Source: Halorientalis regularis (GTDB lineage Archaea; Halobacteriota; Halobacteria; Halobacteriales; Haloarculaceae). Taken from it: 64,000 nucleotides of DNA. The stretch is from NCBI RefSeq assembly GCF_023698535.1, contig NZ_JALJCL010000012.1, positions 1 to 64,000 on the forward strand. The letters run 5' to 3'. The position numbers and the translations under genes were made by a program. Positions 42,969 through 50,974 of the stretch are shown here, one piece after another. Within the stretch, counting starts at the first letter, position 1, and every line of letters starts with the position of its first letter. Below the pieces are notes generated by a model. The model was not told where the DNA came from. It ran no database searches and worked only from the letters and a program-made list of their open reading frames with translations.

Positions 42969-44645
42969 ATGTCATCGACAGAGCAATCGCGACGGGATGT
43001 CTTTCGGACTATCGCACAGTTACAGCATGTCGAGTGGCCTGCATACGGGTCGACACCACTATACGACCGGAGTTCAGTTTCTGCTCTCCAATCGGACATT
43101 CGAACCGTCGCCAGAGTCTGGTTCGATCACGACGCCCACGAGTCGATTGCGGAGTTCATATGTCAGTATCCGCTGAAATACGTCGACTTTGGGCAGCACG
43201 ACGAGTATTTTGGCTCTACGCGATATCAGATGCCACAGTTGGTGCGGTTGTTCTTGCTCAAAGAGATTCACGGCTGGGACCACGAAACGGCAGTCTTGAC
43301 GTTCCTCCAACAGCGACCGGCACTCCGACGAGACCTCGGTTTTGAGCGTATGCCGAATCAATCGACGGTATGGCGCAGTTGGCACGAGCGGTTCTCTGTC
43401 GACCTACGCGAGGCCGTCCAAACGGCAGCTCGAACGATCCTCATCAAGGCCCAGAATGCCGGTATCGCGATTCCACGAGAGCCAGAGCGGAAGCTCAGCT
43501 ATCGGAACGATATTGAAGACGACTCAGTACCAGATGATCAGACCGTTCTGGAGCGAGCAAAGACAATCACCGACCACGTCAGTCACATTGTCTTCCCGGC
43601 ATTCTCGCTGGATCGTGGAGACGGCTGTGAGATTCACGAGAACGCCTACTGGGACTTACAGACGTATCTCGGACTTCGTGAGCGCCTCGCGGCCAACGAG
43701 GGCGCTCGTAGCTTCACCTGCGAGTCGACTCGTGAGCGGACACCGTTAGGGCACGCCCATCGCGAGCAGATTCGCGATCTCTCGGTATCAGAGATTCGCG
43801 AGATGTACCGACAGGCCGTCAACAGGCTCCTGAGCGAAGTCGCGGAGACGGAGCAGTTCTTTCGAGCGGGCATCGTCGCTATCGATATCACCGAAGCTGA
43901 CCCCTTCACCGGTGATAGAACGGGGCACGAAGACGAAATCATCGGGACGAAAGAGAAGACCGACGAATACGCCTATCAGTGGGCGACGGTCCAACTGGTC
44001 GGCAACGCTGTCCCACTCGTCCTTGATGCTCGCCCGGTACGGAAAGGCGAGTCGCGACTGGAAATCGTCGAGGACTTGCTTGATTCGGCTGAAGAGCTCG
44101 TTCACGTCGATAACGTCCTGATGGACCGGGAGTTCGATAGTCAACACGTTCTGGAGATGGTCAGCCGACGTGGGCTCTCCTACGTCGTGCCGAAGCGGAT
44201 GCAGACGAGCGAGAAAGCCCAGGCAAAACGATTGCTCCGGCGCGATCAAGACTGGTACGAGACCGACCGCAAACTCCATCTTGGGAAGAACGAGTGGCAC
44301 GAGACGACGCTGATCTACCGCCTGAAAAAAGACTCTGAGCACGACGATTATCGGCAGTACTCGGTGTTCATGACGAATGGGGCCAGTGGCCACCTCACCG
44401 AGTACGGCTACAGGTGGGAAATCGAGAGTGGCTACAGATCGATAAAGCGATTCATGGCCGCCACTACGTCGAAGGATTTCGGGCTTCGATTCTTCTACTT
44501 TGCGTTTGCGTGTCTGCTGTACTCGATCTGGCGAGCGGTCGAGTTGCTCGTCCAAGTCGAGTTGACTGGTGAGTACGAACACTCACCCATTGTGACGGCC
44601 GACAATACGCTGACGCTGCTGAAGAAGGAGACTGGAATCGGGTAG
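42969..44645 (+). CDS. DDE transposase, 558 aa, copy 2
   Basis: Same length and catalytic motifs as copy 1 (GIVAIDITEADPF, VLMDREFDSQ, YRWEIESGYRSIKRFM), with many substitutions. It begins with an ATG (MSSTEQSRRDVFRTIAQ) where copy 1 has GTG. It is intact, so both copies could be mobile. The transposase may also act on the other copy's ends. Confidence 0.8.
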   Translation: MSSTEQSRRDVFRTIAQLQHVEWPAYGSTPLYDRSSVSALQSDIRTVARVWFDHDAHESIAEFICQYPLKYVDFGQHDEYFGSTRYQMPQLVRLFLLKEIHGWDHETAVLTFLQQRPALRRDLGFERMPNQSTVWRSWHERFSVDLREAVQTAARTILIKAQNAGIAIPREPERKLSYRNDIEDDSVPDDQTVLERAKTITDHVSHIVFPAFSLDRGDGCEIHENAYWDLQTYLGLRERLAANEGARSFTCESTRERTPLGHAHREQIRDLSVSEIREMYRQAVNRLLSEVAETEQFFRAGIVAIDITEADPFTGDRTGHEDEIIGTKEKTDEYAYQWATVQLVGNAVPLVLDARPVRKGESRLEIVEDLLDSAEELVHVDNVLMDREFDSQHVLEMVSRRGLSYVVPKRMQTSEKAQAKRLLRRDQDWYETDRKLHLGKNEWHETTLIYRLKKDSEHDDYRQYSVFMTNGASGHLTEYGYRWEIESGYRSIKRFMAATTSKDFGLRFFYFAFACLLYSIWRAVELLVQVELTGEYEHSPIVTADNTLTLLKKETGIG

Positions 44646-44832
44646 ATAGGCACTCTGTCTGGGTTAGCGCGCCGTCTGAGTGGCTATACTATTGGAAGTC
44701 TCGAATATTCACCCATACGATCGGAAGTGTGACAAGAATGGCCGCTTGGAGAGTGATCTGAGGTATTTTCTACGATCGCATCGGTCAAATTCACGCATTA
44801 CAGCCCCGCTAAACCCTCCGTAGTCTCAACTT
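42969..44832 (+). mobile_element. 558-aa transposase element, copy 2
   Basis: Related to copy 1 at 28353. The 3' non-coding part (44646-44832) matches copy 1 in order, ending at GTAGTCTCAACTT (44820-44832). The left end is not defined. It separates the redox block from the NikR-led metal island. Confidence 0.7.
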
Positions 44833-44954
44833 CCCACAACTTCGGAGGATGATTTTGATGTGTGCCTTCTGTCCTTCTGACAACGACAGATATCAACCAT
44901 GAACTGCCTCACTAACAAACTGCCGACGAGTTACGCCACGAAAGTATGAATCTA
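44833..44954. other. Spacer between the transposase element and the NikR gene
   Basis: About 120 bases with no gene. It becomes AT-rich toward the operator-like inverted repeat that precedes the NikR gene. Confidence 0.4.
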
Positions 44955-44981
44955 TATTAACTCCCTACTCCAGTGTTAATA
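44955..44981. promoter_or_regulatory. nikR: TATTAAC-N13-GTTAATA inverted repeat before nikR
   Basis: TATTAAC (44955-44961) and GTTAATA (44975-44981) form an exact inverted repeat with a 13-base spacer, ending just before the nikR ATG. Its position over the promoter suggests autoregulation. The spacing differs from the bacterial GTATGA-N16-TCATAC site. Confidence 0.5.
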
Positions 44982-44982
44982 C

Positions 44983-45402
44983 ATGGGAGTCGTAAGCATC
45001 TCGATGCCGGACGAACTGGAAGAACGGATCGACGAGTTCGGTGACGACCACGGGTACACCGGCCGCAGTGAAATCGTCCGCGAAGCCGTTCGAAACCTCC
45101 TCAGCGAGTTCGAGGATAAGCGACTCGAAGACCGGGAGCTAATGGCGATCGTCACTGTCCTGTTCGACTACGAAACGACGAGCGTCGAGGAAAAAATGAT
45201 GCATCTTCGTCACGATCACGAAGACCTCGTCGTGTCGAACTTCCACAGCCACGTGGGTAACCACTACTGCATGGAGTTATTCGTCCTCGAAGGCCAACTG
45301 GAAGAGATCTCAACCTTCGTGGGGAAGATCCGTGCGACCAAGGATACCATCTCGGTCGACTACAGCGTTCACCCCGTCGACGACATCAGCCTCATCTCCT
45401 GA
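44983..45402 (+). CDS. nikR: NikR-type nickel-responsive regulator, paralogue 1
   Basis: A 139-residue ribbon-helix-helix regulator with an ACT-like metal domain. The RHH part is [20 protein letters not shown] and SGRSE-like [13 protein letters not shown]. The nickel ligands His77, His88, His90 and Cys96 match E. coli NikR (His76, His87, His89, Cys95) with a one-residue offset. It should repress metal-uptake genes when nickel is sufficient. It faces the ABC operon at 45620 and carries the operator-like repeat at its own start. Two more paralogues lie at 49823 and 50510. Confidence 0.9.
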   Translation: MGVVSISMPDELEERIDEFGDDHGYTGRSEIVREAVRNLLSEFEDKRLEDRELMAIVTVLFDYETTSVEEKMMHLRHDHEDLVVSNFHSHVGNHYCMELFVLEGQLEEISTFVGKIRATKDTISVDYSVHPVDDISLIS

Positions 45403-45571
45403 AGTCTTTCGTCGGTCGCTACTCCTCTCCGCCGTCCTAGTGCCGACGGCCACTGCTCAGTGACTTTTCAACCGCTCGGCCCAGCACTGACCCTATAACC
45501 ACACTGTGATCTACCACTGTCCTATCCCCAGTTCGGCTATCCGCTACCGCCACCAGTGTATTAAAAATAAA

Positions 45572-45594
45572 GTTATTATTAACAACTGTTATTA
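45572..45594. promoter_or_regulatory. GTTATTATTAAC and GTTATTA sites before the ABC operon
   Basis: GTTATTATTAAC at 45572-45583 and GTTATTA at 45588-45594 are in the likely promoter of the TauABC-like operon. Similar sites precede the other metal genes. The TATA region (TATTAAAAATAA at 45559-45570) overlaps it. Confidence 0.45.
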
Positions 45595-45619
45595 GAACAG
45601 AGCTGAGTGTTGGTACTAC

Positions 45620-46654
45620 ATGGGAGAGAGGACACGGCGCGATGTTATTCGAGGCGGAACGACACTCGCAACGGTCGGACTCACAGCCATGGCGGGCTGT
45701 CTTGGCGGCGGTACCAGTGGTGAGCTCGACCGACTCACCGTCGCCTACGTTCCGATCTATCCGAATATGCATCACTACGTGATGGACAAAGAGGGGTTCT
45801 ACGACGACATTCCAGTACCTGTCGAGACCGAGCGCTTCTCAAGTGGTCCAAGCGTCGTGAAAGCGTTCGCCAGTGACGAAATAGACGTTGCTCTGTTCGG
45901 AATCACGCCCTCGATGGTTCTTGTTGATAAAGGAAAACCAGCGAGTGTGCTGGCGGCGAACTCCCGTGAAGGGTTCAAGATGATGGGGACCGCCGCGTTC
46001 GCCGATCTGTATGCTGAGCACGGTCGAGACGCATTCGAGCGGTTCGAGTCCCAGAACGGCCGGAAGGTTCGGTTCGGTGCCCCACCAGACGGGAGCGTCC
46101 CGGACGTCGTCCTACGATACTGGATCGAACAGGACCTCGGACTCGGGGAACTGGAGTCGGTCGTATCCAAGTCGAAGGTGCCACCGGCCAACGCGCCACA
46201 GACGATGCAGGCAGGCGATATCGATGCGACGATCATTCAAGAGCCGTTTGCAACTGTCATCGGCAACGACGCGGACTTTCGGGAGGTCGCGTGGTCCGGT
46301 GCGGTTCTCGATGGCCACCCGGTGACTGTGCTGTTCGCCCAGAAGCGCGTCGTCGACGATACGGACGTGGCCGAGGGACTCGTCTCGGCACACGTCGACG
46401 CGACGAACTTCATCCGCGACAACCCGGAAGCGGCTGCCAGAGACGCCAGCGCAGTCATCGGGTCCGGTGTGAGTGACGACCTCGCGGTGCGAGCGATGGA
46501 CTCTACCGCATCGAACTTCCTCTCGGACCCGCACGCGATAACCAGTCAGACTGAGACCATGGCACAGTACGTCGCCGATGTCGGGAACACGGACGCTGTC
46601 GTCGACAACGAGCAGCTGTTCCATTTCGGAGCGTACGACGCAATCGCACGATGA
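45620..46654 (+). CDS. ABC transporter solute-binding lipoprotein, NMT1/TauA type
   Basis: A 344-residue Tat lipoprotein (RRDVIRGGTTLATVGLTAMA, Cys in AGCLG). The mature part is a NitT/TauT/SsuA-type binding protein: LTVAYVPIYPNMHHYVMD, FSSGPSVVKAFASDEIDVA, FGAPPDGSVPDVVLRYWIEQ and ATIIQEPFA. Family substrates are taurine, sulfonates, nitrate or thiamine precursors. The MHH at the ligand end and the NikR gene upstream suggest a metal or metal complex. This is inference. The next two genes overlap (46651-46654 and 47490-47499), giving a three-gene operon. Confidence 0.8.
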   Translation: MGERTRRDVIRGGTTLATVGLTAMAGCLGGGTSGELDRLTVAYVPIYPNMHHYVMDKEGFYDDIPVPVETERFSSGPSVVKAFASDEIDVALFGITPSMVLVDKGKPASVLAANSREGFKMMGTAAFADLYAEHGRDAFERFESQNGRKVRFGAPPDGSVPDVVLRYWIEQDLGLGELESVVSKSKVPPANAPQTMQAGDIDATIIQEPFATVIGNDADFREVAWSGAVLDGHPVTVLFAQKRVVDDTDVAEGLVSAHVDATNFIRDNPEAAARDASAVIGSGVSDDLAVRAMDSTASNFLSDPHAITSQTETMAQYVADVGNTDAVVDNEQLFHFGAYDAIAR

Positions 46655-47499
46655 GTCTCGGAACAGCGACCGACGGCGATGACGAGACGAGCGTGCTCGG
46701 CCTGTTCGAAGATAGCAGCCCGCTTCGACTCGGCCGCGGTGCGATCGGTCTCACCGCCTTCCTAGTCGTCTGGTGGGCCGGTGCCCAGGTGACGACGCCG
46801 TCGTATCTCCTGCCCGGGCCGATCGCCTCAGCAACTGCCTTCGTCGACCTGTTCACCGAGTCGACACCCGTCGCGTTGCCACTCGTCGGGAACGTGGCGA
46901 TTCCAGTCGGCCTGTTCAAACTCGGGCAGAGTCTCCTGCATTACATTCCGGGAGTCTTACTCGGAGCGACGGGCGGGATCGCCCTCGGTGTGACGATGGG
47001 CTGGTCGGGGCGACTCGACGACTATCTCACGCCGCTCGTTCGCATCCTCCGACCAATCCCCCCGCTGGCGTGGGTCGTCTTCGCCATCCTCTGGTTCGGG
47101 ATCCATCACACGGGCGCTGCGTTCATCGTCTTCGTCGGCGCGTTCTGGATCAACTTCTACGGCGCCTACAGCGGCGTGGAAGGCGTCTCGACGGACTACA
47201 CGGAGGTCGCGTCCAGCCTCGGCGTCGAGACTGACTGGCAGATGATTCGCCTCGTGATGCTGCCGGCCGCCGCCCCGAGCGTGCTTACTGCCTTCCGGAC
47301 GAGCATCGGTCGGTGCTGGATGATCGTCGTCGGGGCGGAGCTGTTCGGGGCACCGGGCGTCGGCTACGAGATCATCAACGCCTCGAACAACCTCGCAGTG
47401 GACACCAGCGTCGCATACATTTTCGTCATCAGCCTCGTTTACGTCGGAATGGACGTGTGCTTCCGCACCTTCGAACGGAGGGTTCTGGCATGGCGCTGA
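46651..47499 (+). CDS. ABC permease, TauC/SsuC type
   Basis: A 282-residue permease with about six helices and the EAA loop [20 protein letters not shown], then [19 protein letters not shown], the standard SsuC pattern. It pairs with the lipoprotein before it (four-base overlap, ATGA) and the ATPase after it. It imports the substrate captured by the binding protein. Confidence 0.85.
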   Translation: MSLGTATDGDDETSVLGLFEDSSPLRLGRGAIGLTAFLVVWWAGAQVTTPSYLLPGPIASATAFVDLFTESTPVALPLVGNVAIPVGLFKLGQSLLHYIPGVLLGATGGIALGVTMGWSGRLDDYLTPLVRILRPIPPLAWVVFAILWFGIHHTGAAFIVFVGAFWINFYGAYSGVEGVSTDYTEVASSLGVETDWQMIRLVMLPAAAPSVLTAFRTSIGRCWMIVVGAELFGAPGVGYEIINASNNLAVDTSVAYIFVISLVYVGMDVCFRTFERRVLAWR

Positions 47500-48281
47500 C
47501 TGACTCACCCGCGGAGTCGGGTGTTGTGACAGACAGTGATTCGAAAATCGCCGTCGACAGTCTCTCAAAGCGATACGAGGTTCGCGGGGAAGCCGTCACC
47601 GCGCTCGACGACGTGAGCTTCGAAGTTGCAGACGGGGAGTTTCTCTGTATCGTCGGCCCGTCTGGCTGTGGCAAGACGACGCTCTTTCGGGCCATCGCGG
47701 GCCTGGAAGCGCCGAGCGAGGGCGGTGTCTACGTCGACGACGAGCGGGTGACCGAGCCCGGTATCGACCGTGGGATGGTGTTCCAGAACTACGCGCTGTT
47801 CCCGTGGCGCACCGTACGGGGGAACATCCGGTTCGGGCTCGACCGCCCGACCTGTGAGTGTCCGGATTGCGAGCAACGCGTCCAGGAGTTGGTCGACCTT
47901 GTCGGGTTGTCTGGCTTCGAGGATGCCTACCCGAAAGAACTCTCAGGTGGGATGAAACAGCGTGTCGGCATCGCTCGCGCGCTCGCGGTCGATCCCGACG
48001 TGCTCCTGATGGACGAACCATTCGGGAGCCTCGATCCGAACACCCGTGATACGCTCCACGGGGAACTACTGGACATCTGGCGTGCGACGAACAAAACCAT
48101 CCTGTTCGTGACCCACGAAGTCGAGGAAGCTGTCACGCTCGCGGATCGCATCCTCGTGATGGCTGCCGATCCCGGGCGAGTCGACGATGTCGTCGACGTC
48201 TCGCTGGATCGGCCCCGTCAGCGAACGGACATCGAGTTCGTCGAATACGTCTCGGACATCCGGGAGCGTCTCGGTCAGTGA
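47490..48281 (+). CDS. ABC ATPase, SsuB/TauB type
   Basis: A 263-residue ATPase starting with the ATG at 47490, overlapping the permease by 10 bases. Walker A is GPSGCGKTT, the Q loop is [10 protein letters not shown], the signature is LSGGM, Walker B is [10 protein letters not shown], and the H loop is VTHEVEEA. An extra Cys-rich insertion ([12 protein letters not shown]) between the Q loop and the signature is unusual and could bind metal. It powers the TauABC-like importer. Convergent with TrmO. Confidence 0.88.
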   Translation: MALTDSPAESGVVTDSDSKIAVDSLSKRYEVRGEAVTALDDVSFEVADGEFLCIVGPSGCGKTTLFRAIAGLEAPSEGGVYVDDERVTEPGIDRGMVFQNYALFPWRTVRGNIRFGLDRPTCECPDCEQRVQELVDLVGLSGFEDAYPKELSGGMKQRVGIARALAVDPDVLLMDEPFGSLDPNTRDTLHGELLDIWRATNKTILFVTHEVEEAVTLADRILVMAADPGRVDDVVDVSLDRPRQRTDIEFVEYVSDIRERLGQ

Positions 48282-48362
48282 GGCCGACGTGATGCGGTAA
48301 GAATCAACTGACGACCTCCCAATCGACACTGTTTGTCTCCGGTCGTACCGGAACTAGGCTTA

Positions 48363-48854
48363 TTAACGGAACCTTCCATCGGCTCGTTTTGATCGAACAG
48401 TTGATATCGATGCGTCGAGCCAACCCGTATCCGCACTGTCCGGAACATCAAACTCGGGAACGAATGGCTTGATATCCAGCAACGGGGTTCCATCAACGAC
48501 GTCGATTCCGTCCACGACTACTTTTTGGCCCGCGATGGTATCGATCTCGACAATTGAAATCCCGATTCGGTTCGGCCGTTGTGGGGCCCGTGTAGCGAAC
48601 ACGCCTCTTTTTTTCTCATCGAGGAACGGTACGACGTGTAGTGAGGATCGATTGGGTGATTCATGGAAATGGTAGAGCAGGATACAATGAGTGAACCCGT
48701 TCAGGTCCTTCAACCCGTCTTCGTATGCCTCCTCAACTTCGACGATTCCCTCTGTGGCATCGTTTCCGACCGGCTGGATTGGCATCCCTTCGGGTGATTC
48801 GAAGGGCGTCCGGATTACACCAATCGCCTCGTAGTCGAAACGGTCACTCGTCAT
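48363..48854 (-). CDS. trmO: TrmO-type tRNA methyltransferase (TsaA/YaeB family)
   Basis: A 163-residue protein with the TrmO/TsaA beta-barrel: AIGVIRTPFESPEGMPIQP, then HCILLYHFHES and FATRAPQRPNRIGIS, a signature of the family. It methylates N6-threonylcarbamoyladenosine at position 37 of tRNA in bacteria. In archaea a single-domain protein like this is common. Its place among metal-uptake genes has no obvious reason, and some archaeal members may have other roles. Convergent with the ABC operon. Confidence 0.85.
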   Translation of the reverse strand: MTSDRFDYEAIGVIRTPFESPEGMPIQPVGNDATEGIVEVEEAYEDGLKDLNGFTHCILLYHFHESPNRSSLHVVPFLDEKKRGVFATRAPQRPNRIGISIVEIDTIAGQKVVVDGIDVVDGTPLLDIKPFVPEFDVPDSADTGWLDASISTVRSKRADGRFR

Positions 48855-48958
48855 AACTCATGATTGGTCTCCGGATGACAAACCTGTATCGTGGCGGAAC
48901 TGGGTCTCTCTAGAATCCTCGGTTTGCAGTCGCCACGGTAATACTGGATCCATAGATT

Positions 48959-49339
48959 TCACCCCTGAAATCCGCTCATTCGCCACGAAGGGCTACCATT
49001 AGCACCGTCGTCGCTGTCGCTCGGCGCACTCACCAAGACGAACGCGCTCTCTTCGTTGCCGTTCCGGATCTGTCGCGTCGCCGCTGGGGGAATCCAGACC
49101 GCGTCACCGCTCTCCACGGGAACGTCCTCGTCGTCGACACGAACTGTCGCCGACCCAGTGATCAACACGTACACCTCCTCGTGTTCGTCTTCGGTGTGAT
49201 CGTGTGGCTGTGATCTCCATCCCGGCTCACAGCGAGCGATGGTGATACCAATCTGGCGGCACTCCAGTGGCTCTCGCAGGAAGTGCATCGCGTCCGAGAC
49301 TTTGTCGACGTCCTCGTAGTTGGTCTTCGTGTAGCTCAT
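48959..49339 (-). CDS. Cupin-domain protein
   Basis: A 126-residue single-cupin protein. The metal motif is His-x-His in HDHTEDEHEEVYVLITG, and the second motif is GDAVWIPPAATRQIRN. The extra Asp/Glu around the His ligands (HTEDEHEE) is usual for small cupins. It may bind Mn, Fe, Ni or Zn. AT-rich DNA at 49363-49373 (CTATTAATAAC) resembles the operator-like sites before other metal genes, so it may belong to the same regulon. Confidence 0.75.
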   Translation of the reverse strand: MSYTKTNYEDVDKVSDAMHFLREPLECRQIGITIARCEPGWRSQPHDHTEDEHEEVYVLITGSATVRVDDEDVPVESGDAVWIPPAATRQIRNGNEESAFVLVSAPSDSDDGANGSPSWRMSGFQG

Positions 49340-49455
49340 CTACTCTCCGTTTCGTGAACTTGCTATTAATAACTTCATCAATATTAGTAAGGAGTAGTAT
49401 CTGATGTTGGGTGTGTATTATCTCCTCGAAAAGATCGTCGCTACCCGCGGGCGAC

Positions 49456-49608
49456 TCAGTGCGACTCGTGGATGTGTTCGCGGAGCTGATCAGTCTCGTC
49501 GAACTCCTCGTTACATTCCGCACAGGTGTCGTGGTGAAGTGCCACGTGCTGGGTGACACCAGCTGCACTCTGGAACTCTGCGTCGCAGGTGGAACACGCG
49601 TATGCCAT
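49456..49608 (-). CDS. Microprotein with two C2H2 zinc fingers
   Basis: A 50-residue protein made of two C2H2-type fingers: CSTCDAEFQSAAGVTQHVALHH and CAECNEEFDETDQLREHIHESH (each read as two halves). Both have Cys-x2-Cys and a His pair 3-4 residues apart. Two-finger microproteins occur in haloarchaea, and some act as regulators. The upstream region carries GTTATTA (49612-49618), close to its start, so it probably belongs to the metal regulon. It could sense zinc or bind DNA. Confidence 0.75.
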   Translation of the reverse strand: MAYACSTCDAEFQSAAGVTQHVALHHDTCAECNEEFDETDQLREHIHESH

Positions 49609-49822
49609 TGCGTTATTATCTTAGTGACAATGCCATAAAAAGAGTTGTTATAATTCGCCCGCTCTTCTTATTCTGAATTACTAAATCATCCGTGCAGAGT
49701 AACAACCACGTGCGGCAACAAGGTAAGTTCCCACAGTAGAGATCGTATTCCGGCGGAGGCGTACTATCAATACTGAATTGTGTAATAACAGATTTTATTA
49801 TATTGGCGTCCTCTTTTATGAT

Positions 49823-50248
49823 ATGGGAATTGTCAGCGTCTCCATGCCGGAGGATCTTCTCGAAGAAATCGACGACATTGTCGAGACCCACGACTACTCT
49901 GGGCGGAGCGAACTCTTTCGAGAAGCTGGACGAAAACTGGTCCAGGAGTTCCGGGAACCCTCACTCGAAGACCGAGACCTTGTGGCGATCGTAAGCGCGC
50001 TGTTTCCGTACGACAGCCCGGCTGTGGAGACGAAAATGACCGAGCTTCGGCACACACACGCAAGTGCCGTCCGGTCGAATTCACACAGTTGCATCTGCGA
50101 CGATCAGGGATGTGTCGAGACGTTCATCATCGAGGGAGAACTGGCGACTGTCTCGGAGTTCGTCCGCGATGTCGAAGCGACCAACGAAGATGTGCAGGTC
50201 GAATACTCACTGTTTCCCGTCGATTCGATTCAACGACCAACGTTGTGA
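49823..50248 (+). CDS. NikR-like regulator, paralogue 2 with altered metal site
   Basis: A 141-residue paralogue of the NikR at 44983, with the same RHH start (SVSMPEDLLEEIDDI, SGRSELFREAG) and ACT-like domain. The metal ligands differ. His77 and His88 are kept, His90 is replaced by Cys90, an extra Cys92 follows, and Cys97 takes the place of Cys96 after a one-residue insertion (SHSCICDDQGC). This Cys-rich site may favour zinc, cobalt or another soft metal. GTAATAAC (49782-49789) and TTTTATTA (49793-49800) precede the start and may be its operator and TATA box. Confidence 0.85.
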   Translation: MGIVSVSMPEDLLEEIDDIVETHDYSGRSELFREAGRKLVQEFREPSLEDRDLVAIVSALFPYDSPAVETKMTELRHTHASAVRSNSHSCICDDQGCVETFIIEGELATVSEFVRDVEATNEDVQVEYSLFPVDSIQRPTL

Positions 50249-50254
50249 GGCGTG

Positions 50255-50389
50255 CTACGCTGCAATTCCCAGCGTCTCGAGTTCGTCATCCGAGTACGCA
50301 TCTCGGAGTTCCTGTTCCGAGTGGTCCTCGACCAGTTCCCGTCGCTCTTCATCGGTCAGTTCCGTCACCGCACCAAAGCAGTGGCACAT
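50255..50389 (-). CDS. CHC microprotein
   Basis: A 44-residue acidic protein beginning MCHCFGAVTELTDEERRELV. The Cys-His-Cys at residues 2-4 could bind a metal. The rest is a pair of short helices with ERRELVEDHSEQELRDAYSD. It lies between two NikR paralogues, pointing back at the first. No family is known to me. The coding character (acidic, haloarchaeal codon use) makes it plausible. Confidence 0.5.
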   Translation of the reverse strand: MCHCFGAVTELTDEERRELVEDHSEQELRDAYSDDELETLGIAA

Positions 50390-50509
50390 TGCACCTCATC
50401 CTACGATTTCTGGGTGCATAAGGGCTGTTAGCACGGTTATCGAGATTATGTAACACTCTTCGAGAACTATGAACAAATATTATACTGGGCTTCATAATTA
50501 GCAACAGCG

Positions 50510-50899
50510 ATGCGTACCAGCTTCAATATCCCGGAGGAACTGCTCGACGACTTCGATGCGACGTGGCAGCGTGAAGGGTACGACTCACGCTCGCGAGCGG
50601 TCCGAGAGGCGATGACGGAGTATATCGAGTCACACACCGCCCTCGAATCGGTCGACGGCACAGTCGTCGCCGTCCTCGCGTTCGATTATGAACACGAGCG
50701 AATCATTGAGGACATCCATGGCGTGCAACACGAGTACGACGATATCATCGCGTCGACCAGTCACGTACACGAGGGAGACTGGTGTCTCGAAACGGTGTTT
50801 TGCCAGGGGGATGCTGCCCAGATACGGAGCCTCCTGTACGATCTCCGTGATTTCGATGCGGTCGGTCGCGTCAACATCTCGCTTGTAAGACGCACCTGA
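50510..50899 (+). CDS. NikR-like regulator, paralogue 3
   Basis: A 129-residue regulator with RHH start (TSFNIPEELLDDFDATW, SRSRAVREAMTEYI) and ACT-like domain. The ligand set is His74, His85, His87 and Cys92, the same order as NikR with one residue fewer before the Cys. It could sense nickel. The sequence is far from paralogues 1 and 2, so it is an old duplication or a separate arrival. It precedes the COG0523 GTPase operon. Confidence 0.85.
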   Translation: MRTSFNIPEELLDDFDATWQREGYDSRSRAVREAMTEYIESHTALESVDGTVVAVLAFDYEHERIIEDIHGVQHEYDDIIASTSHVHEGDWCLETVFCQGDAAQIRSLLYDLRDFDAVGRVNISLVRRT

Positions 50900-50937
50900 C
50901 CCAGCACTCAGAATTATTAATACTCTATCTTAGTTTC

Positions 50938-50947
50938 GTAATAACTA
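50938..50947. promoter_or_regulatory. GTAATAACTA site before the GTPase operon
   Basis: GTAATAACTA lies about 30 nt before the ATG at 50975, and GAATTATTAATAC lies just upstream (50911-50923). These resemble sites before other genes in the metal island. Confidence 0.35.
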
Positions 50948-50974
50948 ATATTCAAGTGTGTAGATTTCATATCT

